From Xenoacremonium recifei (lineage: Eukaryota > Ascomycota > Sordariomycetes > Hypocreales > Nectriaceae): 64,000 nucleotides of DNA. This document shows, one piece after another, positions 11,409-22,650 of this stretch. The stretch's first letter is position 1, and each line of letters begins with the position of its first letter. Where the stretch lies: assembly GCA_012184525.1 (NCBI GenBank), contig WOFQ01000047.1:124001-188000 (forward strand), written 5' to 3'. A program made the translations under genes and the position numbers. The notes under the pieces were generated by a model, which worked only from the letters and a program-made list of their open reading frames with translations, was not told the DNA's origin and searched no databases.

Positions 11409-12821
11409 ATGGCTGTCACACCCTCGACGAAACGAAAGCGAGTACACGATGACGATAACGATGTCCCCGACTCTACTTCCTTGGTCCTTTCAACTAAGCG
11501 ACAGCGTGTAATGCAACCCTTAGAGAACGGAACTGGTACGATTAACTGCTTCTCTATTTACCTACGCGCTCTTACTGGTGCTGGTAGAAGATCGCCGACA
11601 TGGCCGCAGGTGCCCCGACTTGCACTACGACCTGCGACTCCCCCTACTCCCAAAGCCTCAACTAACCGCTGGCCGAAGGAGCCCAGAAAGCTATGGGCGG
11701 AATGGAGGCCCTCGGGTGCCCCGGCGCCTAGCAAAAAGCAAAAGGCGAGCGAGTCTCGTGCTTACCCTCTAGCTGACTCCCAGGTTGTAGCTGCGATCAC
11801 CTCTCCGCGAGTCTATTCTATACAATGGAGAGAGAAAACCAATGCACGCGACATCAGGCCTCTCGACGAGAAGGAATATCCTCCTTTGGCCCCCCGTCGA
11901 GAAATCCAGACTGGATTCGTGATAGAGGAGATCGAGAGTCTAGGCACTGGCGAGAACGAGGATGTAGCAATGACAGATGCCCCCGCTCGCGAAGACCCCC
12001 CTGAAGACGCCAGTGACAACTCCCACGCCCTCGTCTCCTTTGGTCATAGTAGTCAACTCCCCGACATACCTCAAGAATTCCTCGAAGAACACTACCGCGC
12101 TCTGGAAGATGCTCCCGACGTCGCCAGCAGGTATCAAGACCTCTATGCTACCAGCCAAGACGCGTTCGAGGTTGGAAGCGAGCAATTCCCGATATCCATC
12201 AACGAGTCTCCTACCGAAAACTATCCCGATGTTGCTTTCAATAACGCCGAAAATAACCCCTTTGAGGATGTTAATCAGCATTCCGTCGATGTCCATACCG
12301 AGCAGTTCCTCGCCTCCCTGAACGAAGATCCCGCCGAGCACCGTCGCTACTGGGAAGAGCTCGAGCTGGCCATCAAACAATGCTCCCTCAAGACCAATAA
12401 TAGAGATCCCTTCGAAGACCTCGAGAGTGACGGCTCTCTCGATATAGAAGACGATCTTTTCGCTCCGCATAACGACTCCCCCAAGTTCCCTCCCGAGGAT
12501 CTCAACTACGCCGCCGAGGTCCTCACCCACGCCACCGTCCTGTGCCTTCACAACCCGCGCCCCTCCCCCGAAGTCCAAGCCGAGCTTTGTCACACTCTGC
12601 GCCAGCTGCCCTGGCTGCTGACAAAGGAGGGCCATGACGCTGAGCCGCAGCTCTCGTTGGAGTACGGCCAGGCTCTGGACGGACACTCTGAAGCCGTGTA
12701 TTGGGGACGCATTGAATCGTTCTGGAATCTGCAGAATACGCTCGAGGTGATGGAGCTGTTTGAACATCGCGCGGATGCGATCCCTGTTGCTACCCGTGGT
12801 GCACCGTTTGTGGTCCTTTAG
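11409..12821 (+). CDS. Hypothetical acidic protein with N-terminal basic (NLS-like) clusters
   Basis: A single ORF of 470 residues from an ATG with A-rich upstream context (AAAAATGG). No domain is recognised. Residues 8-11 (KRKR) and 30-34 (KRQRV) are basic clusters like a bipartite nuclear signal. Residues 45-125 are basic and Pro-rich, and residues about 150-390 are strongly acidic. Three spaced segments look like a degenerate internal repeat: QDAFEVGSEQFPISINESP, FEDVNQHSVDVHTEQFLASL and DPFEDLESDGSLDIEDDLF. The C-terminal 90 residues look folded (YAAEVLTHATVLCLHNP; AVYWGRIESFWNLQNTLEVM). An intron-like segment at 11,536-11,587 would break the frame if removed and was rejected. The codon pattern and length support a real gene; the function is unknown. 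Confidence 0.7.
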   Translation: MAVTPSTKRKRVHDDDNDVPDSTSLVLSTKRQRVMQPLENGTGTINCFSIYLRALTGAGRRSPTWPQVPRLALRPATPPTPKASTNRWPKEPRKLWAEWRPSGAPAPSKKQKASESRAYPLADSQVVAAITSPRVYSIQWREKTNARDIRPLDEKEYPPLAPRREIQTGFVIEEIESLGTGENEDVAMTDAPAREDPPEDASDNSHALVSFGHSSQLPDIPQEFLEEHYRALEDAPDVASRYQDLYATSQDAFEVGSEQFPISINESPTENYPDVAFNNAENNPFEDVNQHSVDVHTEQFLASLNEDPAEHRRYWEELELAIKQCSLKTNNRDPFEDLESDGSLDIEDDLFAPHNDSPKFPPEDLNYAAEVLTHATVLCLHNPRPSPEVQAELCHTLRQLPWLLTKEGHDAEPQLSLEYGQALDGHSEAVYWGRIESFWNLQNTLEVMELFEHRADAIPVATRGAPFVVL

Positions 12822-13133
12822 GAACTGCAGGCTATTGACGAATAATAGAGGTATTGGGGCGGAGGTGAGTATAAGGCGTTATAGAGAACAGCGTGGAAAA
12901 ATCTTTGGATATCATCTTATATTTATAGAATGCCACAAAAAAGTTTTAAAATCCGAATTTGTCTGATTGTTCATAACTCCATGCTTGCCCGGTGACCCCT
13001 GAATCCATACAACCCCTGATACTGTGTATACACACAACTCCTCTCCCCATGTGTTGGCTACCAATCCAGCCAAAGTCTTTCACCCTGGTGTTTTGCAATA
13101 AAACACCTCTTGAGCTCTTCCTAATTTGCTCGC
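12822..13133. other. Convergent 3' regions
   Basis: AT-rich gap between the convergent hypothetical gene and the PPG1-type gene, expected to hold both 3' UTRs. An AATAAA lies near 13,099 on the + strand. Confidence 0.45.
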
Positions 13134-14566
13134 TCACAAGAAATAATCGGCAACGGGTTTCTTGGCCGGCATGCCTCTTGAATCCTGCGGCGCAGCTTGG
13201 AAGACTCGATATCGACGCGCAGGGCCCGGCCGCTGCACAATCTCCGTCTCCATCATGACCCCACGTGCTGCCGAGTCGGCAGACGGCAGCGTCGCGCCGC
13301 CGCGGCCGAACAGCGCCGTGCCGGAGGCGTCCTCGCTGAGTTCGAGGACGGCGGCGACGTTGCCGCAGCGGTAGCAGTAGTTGGGGGCGGACCACACCGT
13401 TACTATGGATGCATCGAACATTTCCTTAAAACCCTCCATGACTAGCTGGTGTGCCCGCGCGATGAGACTCAGGTCGTTGCGGTGGTTGAAGACTTTGACA
13501 ATATCAGCGCCAAACAGGAAGCCGGCGCCCCGCGGAGAGAGACCCCAGCCGTCGATTTCGTCGGGGTCTGACCATAGCAGGTCGCACATGGCGCCCTCGT
13601 GCGGCACCTCTTGCTTGCGGTCGATCAGCCGGATCTTATCGACCGTGTCGATGAGGGGGCTGAGGCCGCCGTGGACGCAAAGCACCGCGCCGGCAGGGTT
13701 GCCCACGGTGCCGCCGCTATCGCCCGAGGCGCCAGAACCCGGGGGTCCGGTCTTGTCGCCGGCCGAGGGGCCGCCGGAGCTGGGTGTCGGGGCGGTTTCC
13801 TCCTGCGAGCTGCGGTGGTCGATCATGGCGCGGCGCGGGAAGCGGCTCATGACGGCGCCGGACTGGTCGCAGACCTCGATCTCGGTGTCGTCGTCGACCG
13901 GGCCGTCGGGCGTGGCCGACGAGAGGCTGTTGGAGGTGTTGAGGACGATGGCGCCGAGAGCGAGGTAGTCGAAGACATCGCAGCAGTAGCGCCACACATT
14001 CGCGCTGCCGTACTTGCGGATGCACTCGTCGTAGAAGCCGTAGACGGTGGTGATCTGGCGGGACTCGTGGTTCCCTCTTATCAGGGTCATGCGGTCGGGG
14101 TATCGTACTTTGAGACAAAGGAGAAGGAGAAAGGACTCGAGGGAATAGAAGCCACGGTCGACAAAGTCGCCTATGGACGAGTGTGAGTAGAGGGTTAGGA
14201 TGGCGTGAGAGGATATGCGCACCCATGAAGAGATATTTGGTATCTGGGACGTCGCCGCCTACTCTAAAGAGCTCCATGAGATCATGGAACTGGCCGTGGA
14301 TGTCGCCGCATATCTACCGCCAAGTCAATGTTGCTGCCTCTTTAAAACTTCCTCCAAGTGGTGTTCGTACTGTTACGGGTGCCGACACCGTCACGACGTT
14401 GCCCTCTTCGATCAACAGCTCTCGGGCCTTGTGACAGAGCTCGCGGACTTGCGCCTCGGGAATCGGTCGACATGCGCGCAGTTGCGCAATCGCTCTATGT
14501 CCATGGTCAGCGCATATGTCTTCACATCTTGAGATCTCAGGGGACGAACCTGTCGAGGTCGCTCAT
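13134..14566 (-). CDS. ppg1: Serine/threonine protein phosphatase PPG1 (PP2A-like catalytic subunit)
   Basis: Four exons: 14550-14566, 14371-14494, 14223-14313 and 13134-14170, giving 422 residues. The introns (55, 57 and 52 nt) have GT..AG ends and join the frame exactly. All PPP-family metal and catalytic motifs are present: GDIHGQ (50-55), GDFVDRG (78-84), RGNHES (109-114), HGGLSP (244-249) and a RAHQ block. The N-terminus (MSDLDRAIAQLRACRPIPE) and the strings RVGGDVPDTKYLFMGDF and CCDVFDYLALGAIVL point to Ppg1 rather than PP2A or Sit4. Yeast Ppg1 acts in glycogen accumulation and in the Far complex that controls mitophagy. The protein ends in DYFL, the PP2A-type tail whose Leu can be carboxymethylated. 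An insertion of about 85 residues (155-239), Gly/Ser/Pro-rich in its second half, separates two core strands. Confidence 0.93.
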
Positions 14567-15168
14567 GCTGGCGACTGTGGCGGGTTTTGTCGACGCACGA
14601 GGATGTGCAGGCCGCCTGTTTTTTCCAACTCCAAACACGGCTCGGGCCTTATATCATGTCGAAAGCCAGGGCGCGGCAGCGAGGCACGGCTTAGATGCGA
14701 TGTCGGTGGGGATTGCGACGGTTGATGATAATCGGATTATGCAAAATCTAGGTCCAGATCCGCGCCGATGGTCGAGGCTGGCTGGCGCGGGCGCGGTCGA
14801 GAAACATTGGATTGGATGCTGAACGGGACGACGTGCCCCGCGGCGCTAGCAAGGGTTTGCCGGATTTACATGCGGCCGGCCCCGATGCAACCCTGACAGG
14901 TGGCCGAGCCAATCGGAGGCAGGCAAAACAATCATGCAGCTGGCTCGTGAACTTTGCGTGAGCTGCTTTCGCCGACCTGGATTTCGGGCTCACGGATCAC
15001 TCGCAACCACTCAACACCGTCACACCAGCATTTCTCGCACCGGGAGGACGATGATACGGTCATTAGGTGAGTTCAATGGCATGTACACGATCTCGAATTG
15101 CACGCTGACGCCCAATTGAGACCATTAGAGCGATTCCCGAAGCCTCTTCCCCCCCTGCCGCGGGAATC
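14567..15168. other. Divergent promoter region with candidate 5'-UTR intron
   Basis: This separates the PPG1-type gene (-) from the small gene at 15,169 (+). A complete intron signature lies at 15,067-15,128: GTGAGT donor, GCTGAC branch and ATTAG acceptor, 62 nt. It lies 40 nt before the ATG of the small gene and does not connect any in-frame upstream coding exon to it, so it is best read as an intron in the 5' UTR. Confidence 0.45.
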
Positions 15169-15534
15169 ATGCCACCAGCCCTTCACCCACGGTCGCGGAT
15201 GACCTCGTCGCTGTTCGCCACGACTGTCGCAGCGAGCTTCTTTGTCGTTGCCCTACCGCATATACTACCCTGCCCAGTCCCACGGGCACGATTTGCCGAT
15301 GGCGAGGTCATTGTCGACGAGAACGGCCGGAGGAGACGTTGGAGGAGGAAGGACGCCAGCCCGGAGGTGAGGGACGGCATTGTACAATTCAACGATACGA
15401 CGGCGGATGAGGTGGAGAGCGCGCAGCAGAGGACGAGGAGGGAGTGCCCGGTGCCGAAGCCGGGAGGTATGCTGGGAGAGTGGCTTGGGTTCCATAAGAG
15501 CGAGGAAGAGACGAGCAGGCCGGTTAGGTCATGA
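15169..15534 (+). CDS. Small protein with one N-terminal hydrophobic segment, unknown function
   Basis: A 121-residue ORF. The first ATG has A at -3 and is preferred over Met11 (15,199), which would give a 111-residue product. Residues about 13-34 (SLFATTVAASFFVVALPHIL) form a hydrophobic segment, either an uncleaved signal anchor or a mitochondrial/ER membrane helix. Two similar CPVP motifs flank the body (LPCPVPR near 35 and ECPVPKPGG near 97). A very basic patch (RRRRWRRK, about 53-60) follows the membrane segment. The C-terminal GGMLGEWLGFHKSEEE looks conserved-like. I recognise no named family. The upstream intron signature and organised composition favour a real gene. It is divergent from the PPG1-type gene. 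Confidence 0.6.
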   Translation: MPPALHPRSRMTSSLFATTVAASFFVVALPHILPCPVPRARFADGEVIVDENGRRRRWRRKDASPEVRDGIVQFNDTTADEVESAQQRTRRECPVPKPGGMLGEWLGFHKSEEETSRPVRS

Positions 15535-16448
15535 CATGATATCCAATTACAATACAACCAATTCAACACGACTGAGTACAAGCAAGCCGCGGGTAGCATT
15601 TTGGATGGAACTCAGGGATATTGGATTGAAGAAGGCGGTCGAGTTGAGTTGCTGCGTAATAGTGGCGTGGTTTGACAAGCCAAGGTGTATGGCACCAAGC
15701 GATGATGGTTGTGCAATAGGAATGAGACCTGTAAAACATCTTACTCCAAGAATCTAAACATTTTTAAGTTCCTACTTGATTCGAGTATTCCTACTTTGAA
15801 ACACTCTTTCCACGTCTCGCTTTGTTACCAGGGTCAAAACCTTGAGGACGTTTGAACTGAGAGGATTTTATGAGGACTTTGTAGATAAGAAGATACTCAA
15901 ATCAAGCTTCCATACTAGCTTGAGTGAGCCAAATAAGAGAGCTGCGTCGTGTGTGAGTTTATTCTATGGGGGATCCTGGCCCTGGGTGCCGAAGTCTGAC
16001 TGAAGCCTCGTGTCAATCATTAGGAGATACGGCCATTCTCTGTAGCACGATATTTTCCTAACCTAAGTCCGGAGATACACCTGTTCTTGTTATCCTAGGG
16101 AGTGTTGGAGGAAAAAAATCTTTGTGCTGGGAGGACTCTTCTCATCGTATCACGCTTGTCCTGAGAGGCTATAACAAACGAGTTCTTGGTTACTATAGCC
16201 CACGTTTATCTTATAACTATAGCACATTCCACATATTTGGTCGTAATTTTACCCATCAATACGTAACGTACCTTCGTTTAAGCTTTGTGGAGTAGTCAGA
16301 ACTGAAACAATCCAGAAGTTGTGTTTCGCCGGGGAATTCTGTCGAGGTGATTCGAACCAGCCCAAAATAGTAACAATTCTCGAGGTTGCATGACACATGA
16401 GACGCAGCAAAACCGTGCCCACGATACTGGCGTCAGGTGGGGTAAAGA
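15535..16448. other. AT-rich intergenic
   Basis: Markedly more AT-rich than its neighbours, with repeated TATAGC/ACTATAG words around 16,170-16,225. No ORF with a recognisable product. An open frame on the minus strand (16,249-16,452) overlaps the end of the next gene and has no family match I can support. Confidence 0.4.
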
Positions 16449-16833
16449 TCAATTAAGCTGTGCGTGTTAGAGCGAGCATACCCATGCCTAGGGATCTCCC
16501 CGTCTTATGCCAGATGGGGCTCTCTCGTCTTACAGGATCCAGGTGTCGCGATAGTCGGTCCCGATATAATGCTCTATTAGCTCCTGCTCTTTTTTCTTTT
16601 TCTTTATCGTCTTGTCTGGAATGTTGTGGTCGATTTGGGGGCTCATCCCAATCACCGGAAAGCGACAATGACGACAGCGTGCCTTCAGCTGCCTCGGCCG
16701 CTAAGCGCACGGCCTCTGCAAGTGCTCCAAGCGCTGCGGGCGGCTTGAACCCGCTGGAGCAAGCGCCCGAGTCCGCCGGCGCCACGGAAACCGCCCCCAA
16801 AGCCCTGTTTTCCATCTCATGTCCATCCTCCAT
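16449..16833 (-). CDS. Small hypothetical protein, two exons
   Basis: Exon 1 is 16534-16833 (100 codons) and exon 2 is 16449-16457. The 76-nt intron has a GTAAGA donor, a CTAAC branch and a CACAG acceptor. The spliced product is 102 residues ending ...RLSRHLDPLN. Without splicing, the frame runs on to a 126-residue ORF. Residues 30-55 are Ala/Leu-rich and probably helical, followed by a charged stretch (RQDDKEKEKR). No known domain. It starts 236 bp from, and divergently to, the SRF1-like gene at 17,070. The complete intron signature is the main support; the overlapping plus-strand ORF (16,460-16,930) is judged a shadow. Confidence 0.42.
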
Positions 16834-17069
16834 CTCGCGCGAAACACAGACGTTATACGTTATAGCTTGCCGCCGCCTCAGCCGAAACCCAACGTCCTTT
16901 CCACAACTCGCTTCTCTGCTGACACTCTAAATCCCCGCTGCTGGCCAGTCAGTCGTCGAGTGCGATGCGAGCCTGCGCCGCCGACGCTGGTCAAGCGAAT
17001 GCCCTCGCTGGCTCGGATACGCTGCTGCTGCTGCTGAAGGCGAAGGCCCGCGCCATCCGGTAAGGCGGG

Positions 17070-18301
17070 ATGACGTCCTCGACGCCGCCGCGCACTGGCA
17101 CCGGCAATCATTCAGCTTCCCCAGACACAAACGACTCGGCTAGGACGCTGAGCAGCTCGGTCGAGCATCGAGCCGCCCGTCTGCGACCTCCGAGGTCGCT
17201 GCCGCGTAAGTTCCAGCTTCATCCCGTACTCAACGCTGGCTATGGCACTACCACAACTACAAGAGCCGCATCACCAGAGTCAAGGCTAACAAACAACACT
17301 CAGCCTGGATCGACTCGTACGAGGAAAAGTACGGCCCCGTCACCGAAGACCAGCTCCGACTCCTTCACCCTCCGAACATCCCTTCACGAACCCTCCCGGC
17401 GCACCACAACTCTACCCCGGCCGACCTCGAGCGACGAGTCTCGAAAGATGGCTTCGTCGACTGGGACGACCCGTTGCAGGGCCAGGCCAAGGGCGTCAAA
17501 GGCCGCATCCCGCACCTCCTCCGCTACGGGCGCGCATCGCAGCGCGGGAGGAAATGGGATCACCTGCGCTCCGCCGAGCCCGTCATCGTCCCGGGCTACA
17601 AGCCAGCGCTGGGACAGCCGACTATCGCCTGGCACGATTATGTGCAATCATCATCCTACGGCCACATACCAAACGAGGAGTCGCAAATTGTCGACCCCGA
17701 GACGCTGGACGAGCTGCAACCTCGCTTCCACCTGCCCAGTGCCCTGCCGTACAACGCCCAGGAGGCGAAGGCGTCCCGTAGGAAGACAACGCTGGCTCCT
17801 TACAAGCGCATCTGGAAAATGGCTATCCGCCATTCCCTTGCGCCGCTCCTTTTCCGACTTACTGTAATGGTTACTTCGATTCTTGCCTTGGGCCTCGCAA
17901 CACGCATTTACCAGCTCGAAGAAGCCGACGCCGACGGTAGTGCCGACGAGACGCAGTCACTGGTAGCTGTGGTGGTGGACTGCGTCGCCATCCCCTATAT
18001 TGCATACATGATCTGGGACGAGTACACGGGCAAACCTCTAGGCCTTCGCTCGGCCAATAACAAAATCTCACTCATTCTCCTCGACCTCTTCTTTATCATT
18101 TTCAAATCGGCGAGCACGGCCCTCGCCTTTGAGAGCCTCGTGTACCACAACTTGAGAGATCATAGAGTCGTCAATCTGTCCAAGGGTCTCGCGGCGTTCA
18201 TGCTGATTGGGCTGATGGCGTGGACTTTGAACTTTGCTATCAACATATTCCGCACCGTCGAGCGGTTGGGCGGCGGCGAGGACGACGGCGCACTCGGATA
18301 G
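17070..18301 (+). CDS. Four-TM membrane protein resembling SRF1, regulator of phospholipase D
   Basis: Two exons, 17070-17205 and 17304-18301, give 377 residues. The 98-nt intron has a GTAAGT donor, a CTAAC branch and a CTCAG acceptor and joins at PRPWIDSYEEKYGPVTEDQL. The N-terminal ~220 residues are soluble and contain conserved-looking blocks (KDGFVDWDDP, GQAKGVKGRIPHLLRYG, KWDHLRSAEPVIVPG). Four hydrophobic segments follow at about 223-245, 264-283, 300-323 and 339-361. This architecture matches fungal proteins annotated as regulator of phospholipase D (yeast Srf1, which acts on Spo14). The name is from memory of the family and is tentative; the membrane topology is seen directly. It is divergent from the small gene at 16,833. 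Confidence 0.78.
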
Positions 18302-19545
18302 GAATTGTTTGTGCTGGGACGGCTGCAGAAGCACACACATTTGCATACACATGCGCATACGCACACCCCTTTGGTCTAGAATCACGGGGACCCTTGGTTC
18401 TTTCACATGTCGAGCGTGTCTTTCCTTATTAATGACTTAATGTTTGGCTATCCGAGACTCGAAACCGTGAATAAAGAGCAGTTTGTACTGTATATGGGTG
18501 TACATGGGAGGAACAGCGATGTCAGTTAGTCAGTCAGCCTCTGGAGTGGATCATGATGTGTCCAGTCAGACGGGAGAATTTAGCCTGGATTAGGCAGCAT
18601 GTCGCCTGGGATTTGTTAATCTGGGGGTGGTTGTGCTGGGCTTCAGAGCTGTGGGAAAGTCTCAGTTACAGTGAGTAACCCCACGAGATCCGGCACAGGG
18701 CTTGACAGGCATTCAAGACTGGGTATGGTTTAGGAATAAAAAAACTGTAAAATACATCGGAACTCAATCCCATTCAATGACTATCTACCTACCTACCTTA
18801 CCTTCCCTCCAGCACTGTGATTAGAAGCCTCCAGCCTGGAAAGGCGGTCTCAGGCGGCAGAAGCCGGCACTAAACCGCTTTAGCAGCCGCCCAAGCGCCC
18901 AGTTGGCGCCTCACTCACAGCCCCAGCCGAGCCCAGCCCAGCAAGAGGCTTCGGTGGTGGATTCTGGGTCCAGCAGCTGGATCTGACTTGCACCTGGTCC
19001 TTCCCTGGGGGCCGACTGCCTGATCCTGATCGTCCATCTTCGACCTTTCTCCTCCTCTACTCCGGATTCAACTCCCCCCAACCCTCATCATCCTCCGGAT
19101 CTCTGCCTTCCCCCGTTCCCTCTGTGACTCAGACGGCCGGGCCTGGCTGCCACACTCCTGGCCATTAAAAGCGCGGCTGCGCCAGTCGCTATCGCTATCG
19201 CCATCCGCCGCCCATCTCACGTTTCTGCGGTGGCACGCCTGAAGGCAGCCTGTTGAGTTGGTCTGGTCGCCTCTCCCCGACCGACCTCCACGCTTCGTCC
19301 CAGCCACTCTAGGCCCAGCACTACATGCGACCTTTGGGGCACCATCCTATCGACGTATTTGTTTCGATACGCTTACTTTTTCTCTATCCTTCGTCTTCGC
19401 GAGAGCCCTCCGCCGCACCCAGCCAGCCAGCGACACCGACCTCCCGCCCCTCGACCGACCTCTGCCCCGCCTCCCGTCCAGCCCTCCGCTGAGCCTCGAG
19501 ACGCCCTTCTGGCCACGAGGCTGAGATCCTAGCTGATCCATCATC
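18302..19545. other. Intergenic / cullin leader
   Basis: No coding signal. The first part carries CA-rich sequence (18,333-18,370) in the SRF1-like 3' region. The last ~500 bases are CT-rich, like a fungal promoter or leader, and precede the cullin start. Confidence 0.45.
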
Positions 19546-22082
19546 ATGGCTACGAAGGTGCTGCCGAGCCAGATGCCCCCGGTCCCCAACCGGGAGGATA
19601 TCGGAGCAACGTACGTGTGACTTGTCATGAGGTCGACGGACCCAGCTGTTGCAGCTACTGACCATGACTGTAGATGGACGTACCTCGAGACCGGCATCTC
19701 CAAGATTATGAACGAGCTGGAGCAAGGAATCGACATGCAGATGTACATGGGTGTTTATACGTGCGTCAACCCATTCTCGAGGGTTGCCTGGAACCAGTGC
19801 TGACCCTTCCTAGAGCTGTTCATAACTTCTGCACCTCTCAGAAAGCAGTTGGAGGACTTGCGAGTTCCGCAAGCCACAATCATAGGGGAGGTATGTTAGC
19901 CCGTCTACTCTCCTACCGCTGCTCGCGAGTATGCTGACAAGGCCTTAGCCCACCTGCTAGGCGAAGAGCTCTACCGGAAGCTTTCCGAATATCTTACAGG
20001 TCATCTCGAGGGGCTTGTCGAACAGTCCAAGGCTCATGCCGACGAGGCACTGCTGTCCTTCTATATCAAAGAATGGACCCGATACACGGTCGCCGCGAAG
20101 TACATACATCACCTCTTTCGATATCTTAACCGTCACTGGGTTAAGAGAGAGATCGACGAGGGCAAGAAGAGCATTTACGATGTGTACACCCTTCATCTGG
20201 TGCAATGGCGCAAGGTTCTCTTTGACCCCGTTTCGACGAAGGTTATGGACGCTGTGCTCAAGCTGGTCGAGAAGCAAAGAACTGGAGAAACTATAGAGCA
20301 TGGCCAGATCAAAGCAGTCGTCGATTCCTTTGTGTCCCTTGGCCTGGACGAAGCCGATCCATCCAAGTCGACGCTTGACGTCTACCGCTTCCACTTCGAG
20401 CGACCTTTCCTAAAAGCCACTAAGGAATTCTACGTTGCGGAGTCGAAGCAGTTCGTGGCCGAGAATAGTGTCATCGAGTACATGAAGAAGGCTGAGGCTC
20501 GTCTCGCGGAGGAAGAGGAACGAGTCCGCATGTTCTTGCACCAGGACATAGCAATTCCCTTAAAGAAGTCCTGCAACCAGGCTCTGATTGCCGACCACTC
20601 GGCGCTACTTAGAGAAGAGTTCCAAGTCCTCCTGGATAATGACCGGGAGGAGGATATGGCACGTATGTACAACCTGCTCTCACGGATTCCTGAAGGACTG
20701 GACCCTCTCCGCACTCGCTTCGAGACTCATGTTCGAAAGGCCGGTTTGGCCGCCATTTCAAAAATGCAATCTGCCGAGGGCGAGAAGCTGGAGCCCAAGG
20801 TCTACGTCGACTCCCTACTCGAGATTCATACGCAGTATTCCGGCCTAGTCAAGCGGGCCTTTAACGACGAACCCGAGTTCACTCGCTCGCTGGACAACGC
20901 GTGCAGGGAATTCGTCAACCGAAACGAAGTATGCAAGGCAGGCTCGAACAAATCACCCGAGCTCCTGGCCAAGTACACGGATGTGCTGCTCCGAAAGAGC
21001 AGCACGAGCATCGAGGAGGCCGACTTGGAGCAGACCCTCACTCAAATAATGACTGTTTTCAAGTACATTGAGGACAAGGACGTGTTCCAGAAGTTCTACT
21101 CTCGCATGCTTGCTCGACGTTTGGTTCACAGCAACTCCTCTTCAGACGATGCCGAGACTAGCATGATCAGCAAGTTGAAGGAGGCATGTGGTTTCGAGTA
21201 CACAAACAAGCTTCAGCGCATGTTCCAGGACATGCAAATCTCCAAGGACCTGAACAAGGAATTCAAGGAGCATTTGGATGGAGTGGAGTATACCAAGTCG
21301 GTAGACTCGACGTTTGCTATCCTGGGAACTGGTTTCTGGCCCTTGACAGCGCCCAGCACGCCGTTTGGTCCACCGCAAGAAATCAGTGCTGAGATCGAGC
21401 GGTTCACTCGATTTTACAAGCACAAGCACGACGGCCGCAAGCTGACCTGGTTGTGGCATCTTTGCAAGGGCGAGATCAAGGCGGGTTACTGCAAGAGTAG
21501 CAAGACACCTTACACTTTCCAGGTGTCCATATACCAGATGGCCATCCTTCTCCTCTTCAACGAGAAGGATACATACACCTACGAGGACATGCTAAGCGCG
21601 ACTCAGCTCACCCCGGATGTTCTGGACCAAGCTTTGGCCGTCATTCTCAAGGCAAAGGTTCTTCTCCTCGGTAGCCCTGGAGAGAAGCCTGGTCCTGGGA
21701 AGACGTTCCGACTTAACTATGACTTCAAGAGCAAGAAGATACGGGTGAACTTGAACTTGGGCGGTGTGAAGGAGGCGAAGGCGGAAGAGGTCGAGACCAA
21801 CAAGACTATCGAAGAGGACCGAAAGCTGGTGCTCCAGGTGAGTTTCTTTCCGCTTCTGCATGACATTGCAAAGGCATGCTAATATATATCTAGTCGGCTA
21901 TTGTTCGAATCATGAAGGCGCGGAAGACCATGAAGCACACCCAGCTCGTCAGCGAGACCATCAACCAGATCAAAACGCGCTTCGTGCCTAAAGTTAGCGA
22001 CATCAAGAAGTGCATCGAGATCCTGCTTGATAAGGAATACCTCGAGCGTCTCGACGACGAACAAATCGGATACCTCGCGTAA
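19546..22082 (+). CDS. cul1: Cullin-1, scaffold of SCF ubiquitin ligases
   Basis: Five exons: 19546-19610, 19674-19760, 19814-19890, 19949-21837 and 21894-22082, giving 768 residues. All junctions keep frame, and the introns are 53-63 nt with recognisable branch sites (CTGAC/CTAAT). The N-terminus (WTYLETGISKIMN, then YMGVYTAVHNFCTS) is the SKP1/F-box adaptor-binding cullin repeat of CUL1. The homology domain contains FKYIEDKDVFQKFYSRMLARRLV and the RBX1-binding region with LTWLWHLCKGEIKAGY. The last exon holds the winged-helix neddylation site AIVRIMKARK, with Lys714 as the expected NEDD8 acceptor. The protein ends in LDDEQIGYLA, close to the usual CUL1 C-terminus. It works with SKP1, RBX1 and F-box proteins in the nucleus and cytosol. 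It converges on AVL9. Confidence 0.97.
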
Positions 22083-22650
22083 GCGTATAATGGGCCATAT
22101 TTCGCAGGCCCATTGGTGGCTTGTTACAACACCACCTTACACGACGAACCTCATTCCACCCCTGCCTAGAGGTTCGCTCGTCATCGGAGGCAGGGGCGCC
22201 TGTTTTATATTACCGGCAGGGGACAGAACGGCTTGGGACGGCACGGGCAGATACAGGCGGATGAAGGATGGGAAACTCACTAGATAGTATTTACATGTCA
22301 TGTCAGAAAGAAGCATACACCTGCCCTACCCCGCCATGAAAAGAACTGGCTCTCTTTACACAACAGCGACATCCCCGGTTCCCTGCGGATTTGCTTGTTT
22401 TTGTTAATACCGCGGGGGAGTTGGGCCAGCTGCTTTGGGAGCGTTCTGCGGCGTGTTCATAGGACGATACACAAGAGGCATGAATAAAAAAAGCGGTTGA
22501 TGATGAGAAAAGTACAGTGGAATGCATGTATTCGTATCTGTTTCGCTCGTTATCATGCCCTGGGATATCTGAACCATCTATTTACCTCTTCCTCCCCTCC
22601 CATTCATAACCCCATCCTTCCAAGAGTTCCAAACCACATTCTGTTCCCTT
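22083..22650. other. Convergent 3' regions of cullin-1 and AVL9
   Basis: No ORF of note. The 568 bases between the two stop codons should hold both 3' UTRs and terminators. Confidence 0.45.

Noticed and set aside
11536..11587. Possible intron early in the 470-residue hypothetical gene
   Set aside because: Removing its 52 bases would shift the frame into a short dead end, while the uninterrupted frame continues for 470 codons.
13599..14186. A 195-codon plus-strand ORF opposite the phosphatase
   Set aside because: Exact shadow of the PPG1-type coding exons on the other strand.
16352..16372. A TTCGAATC/TTCGAACC word resembling a tRNA B box
   Set aside because: Neither strand folds into a T-arm with pairing flanks, and no A box or acceptor stem lies at the right distance.
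17070..17867. A 265-codon ORF continuing past the first SRF1-like exon
   Set aside because: It reads through a well-formed intron and then runs in the wrong frame over the second exon; only its first 136 bases are coding.
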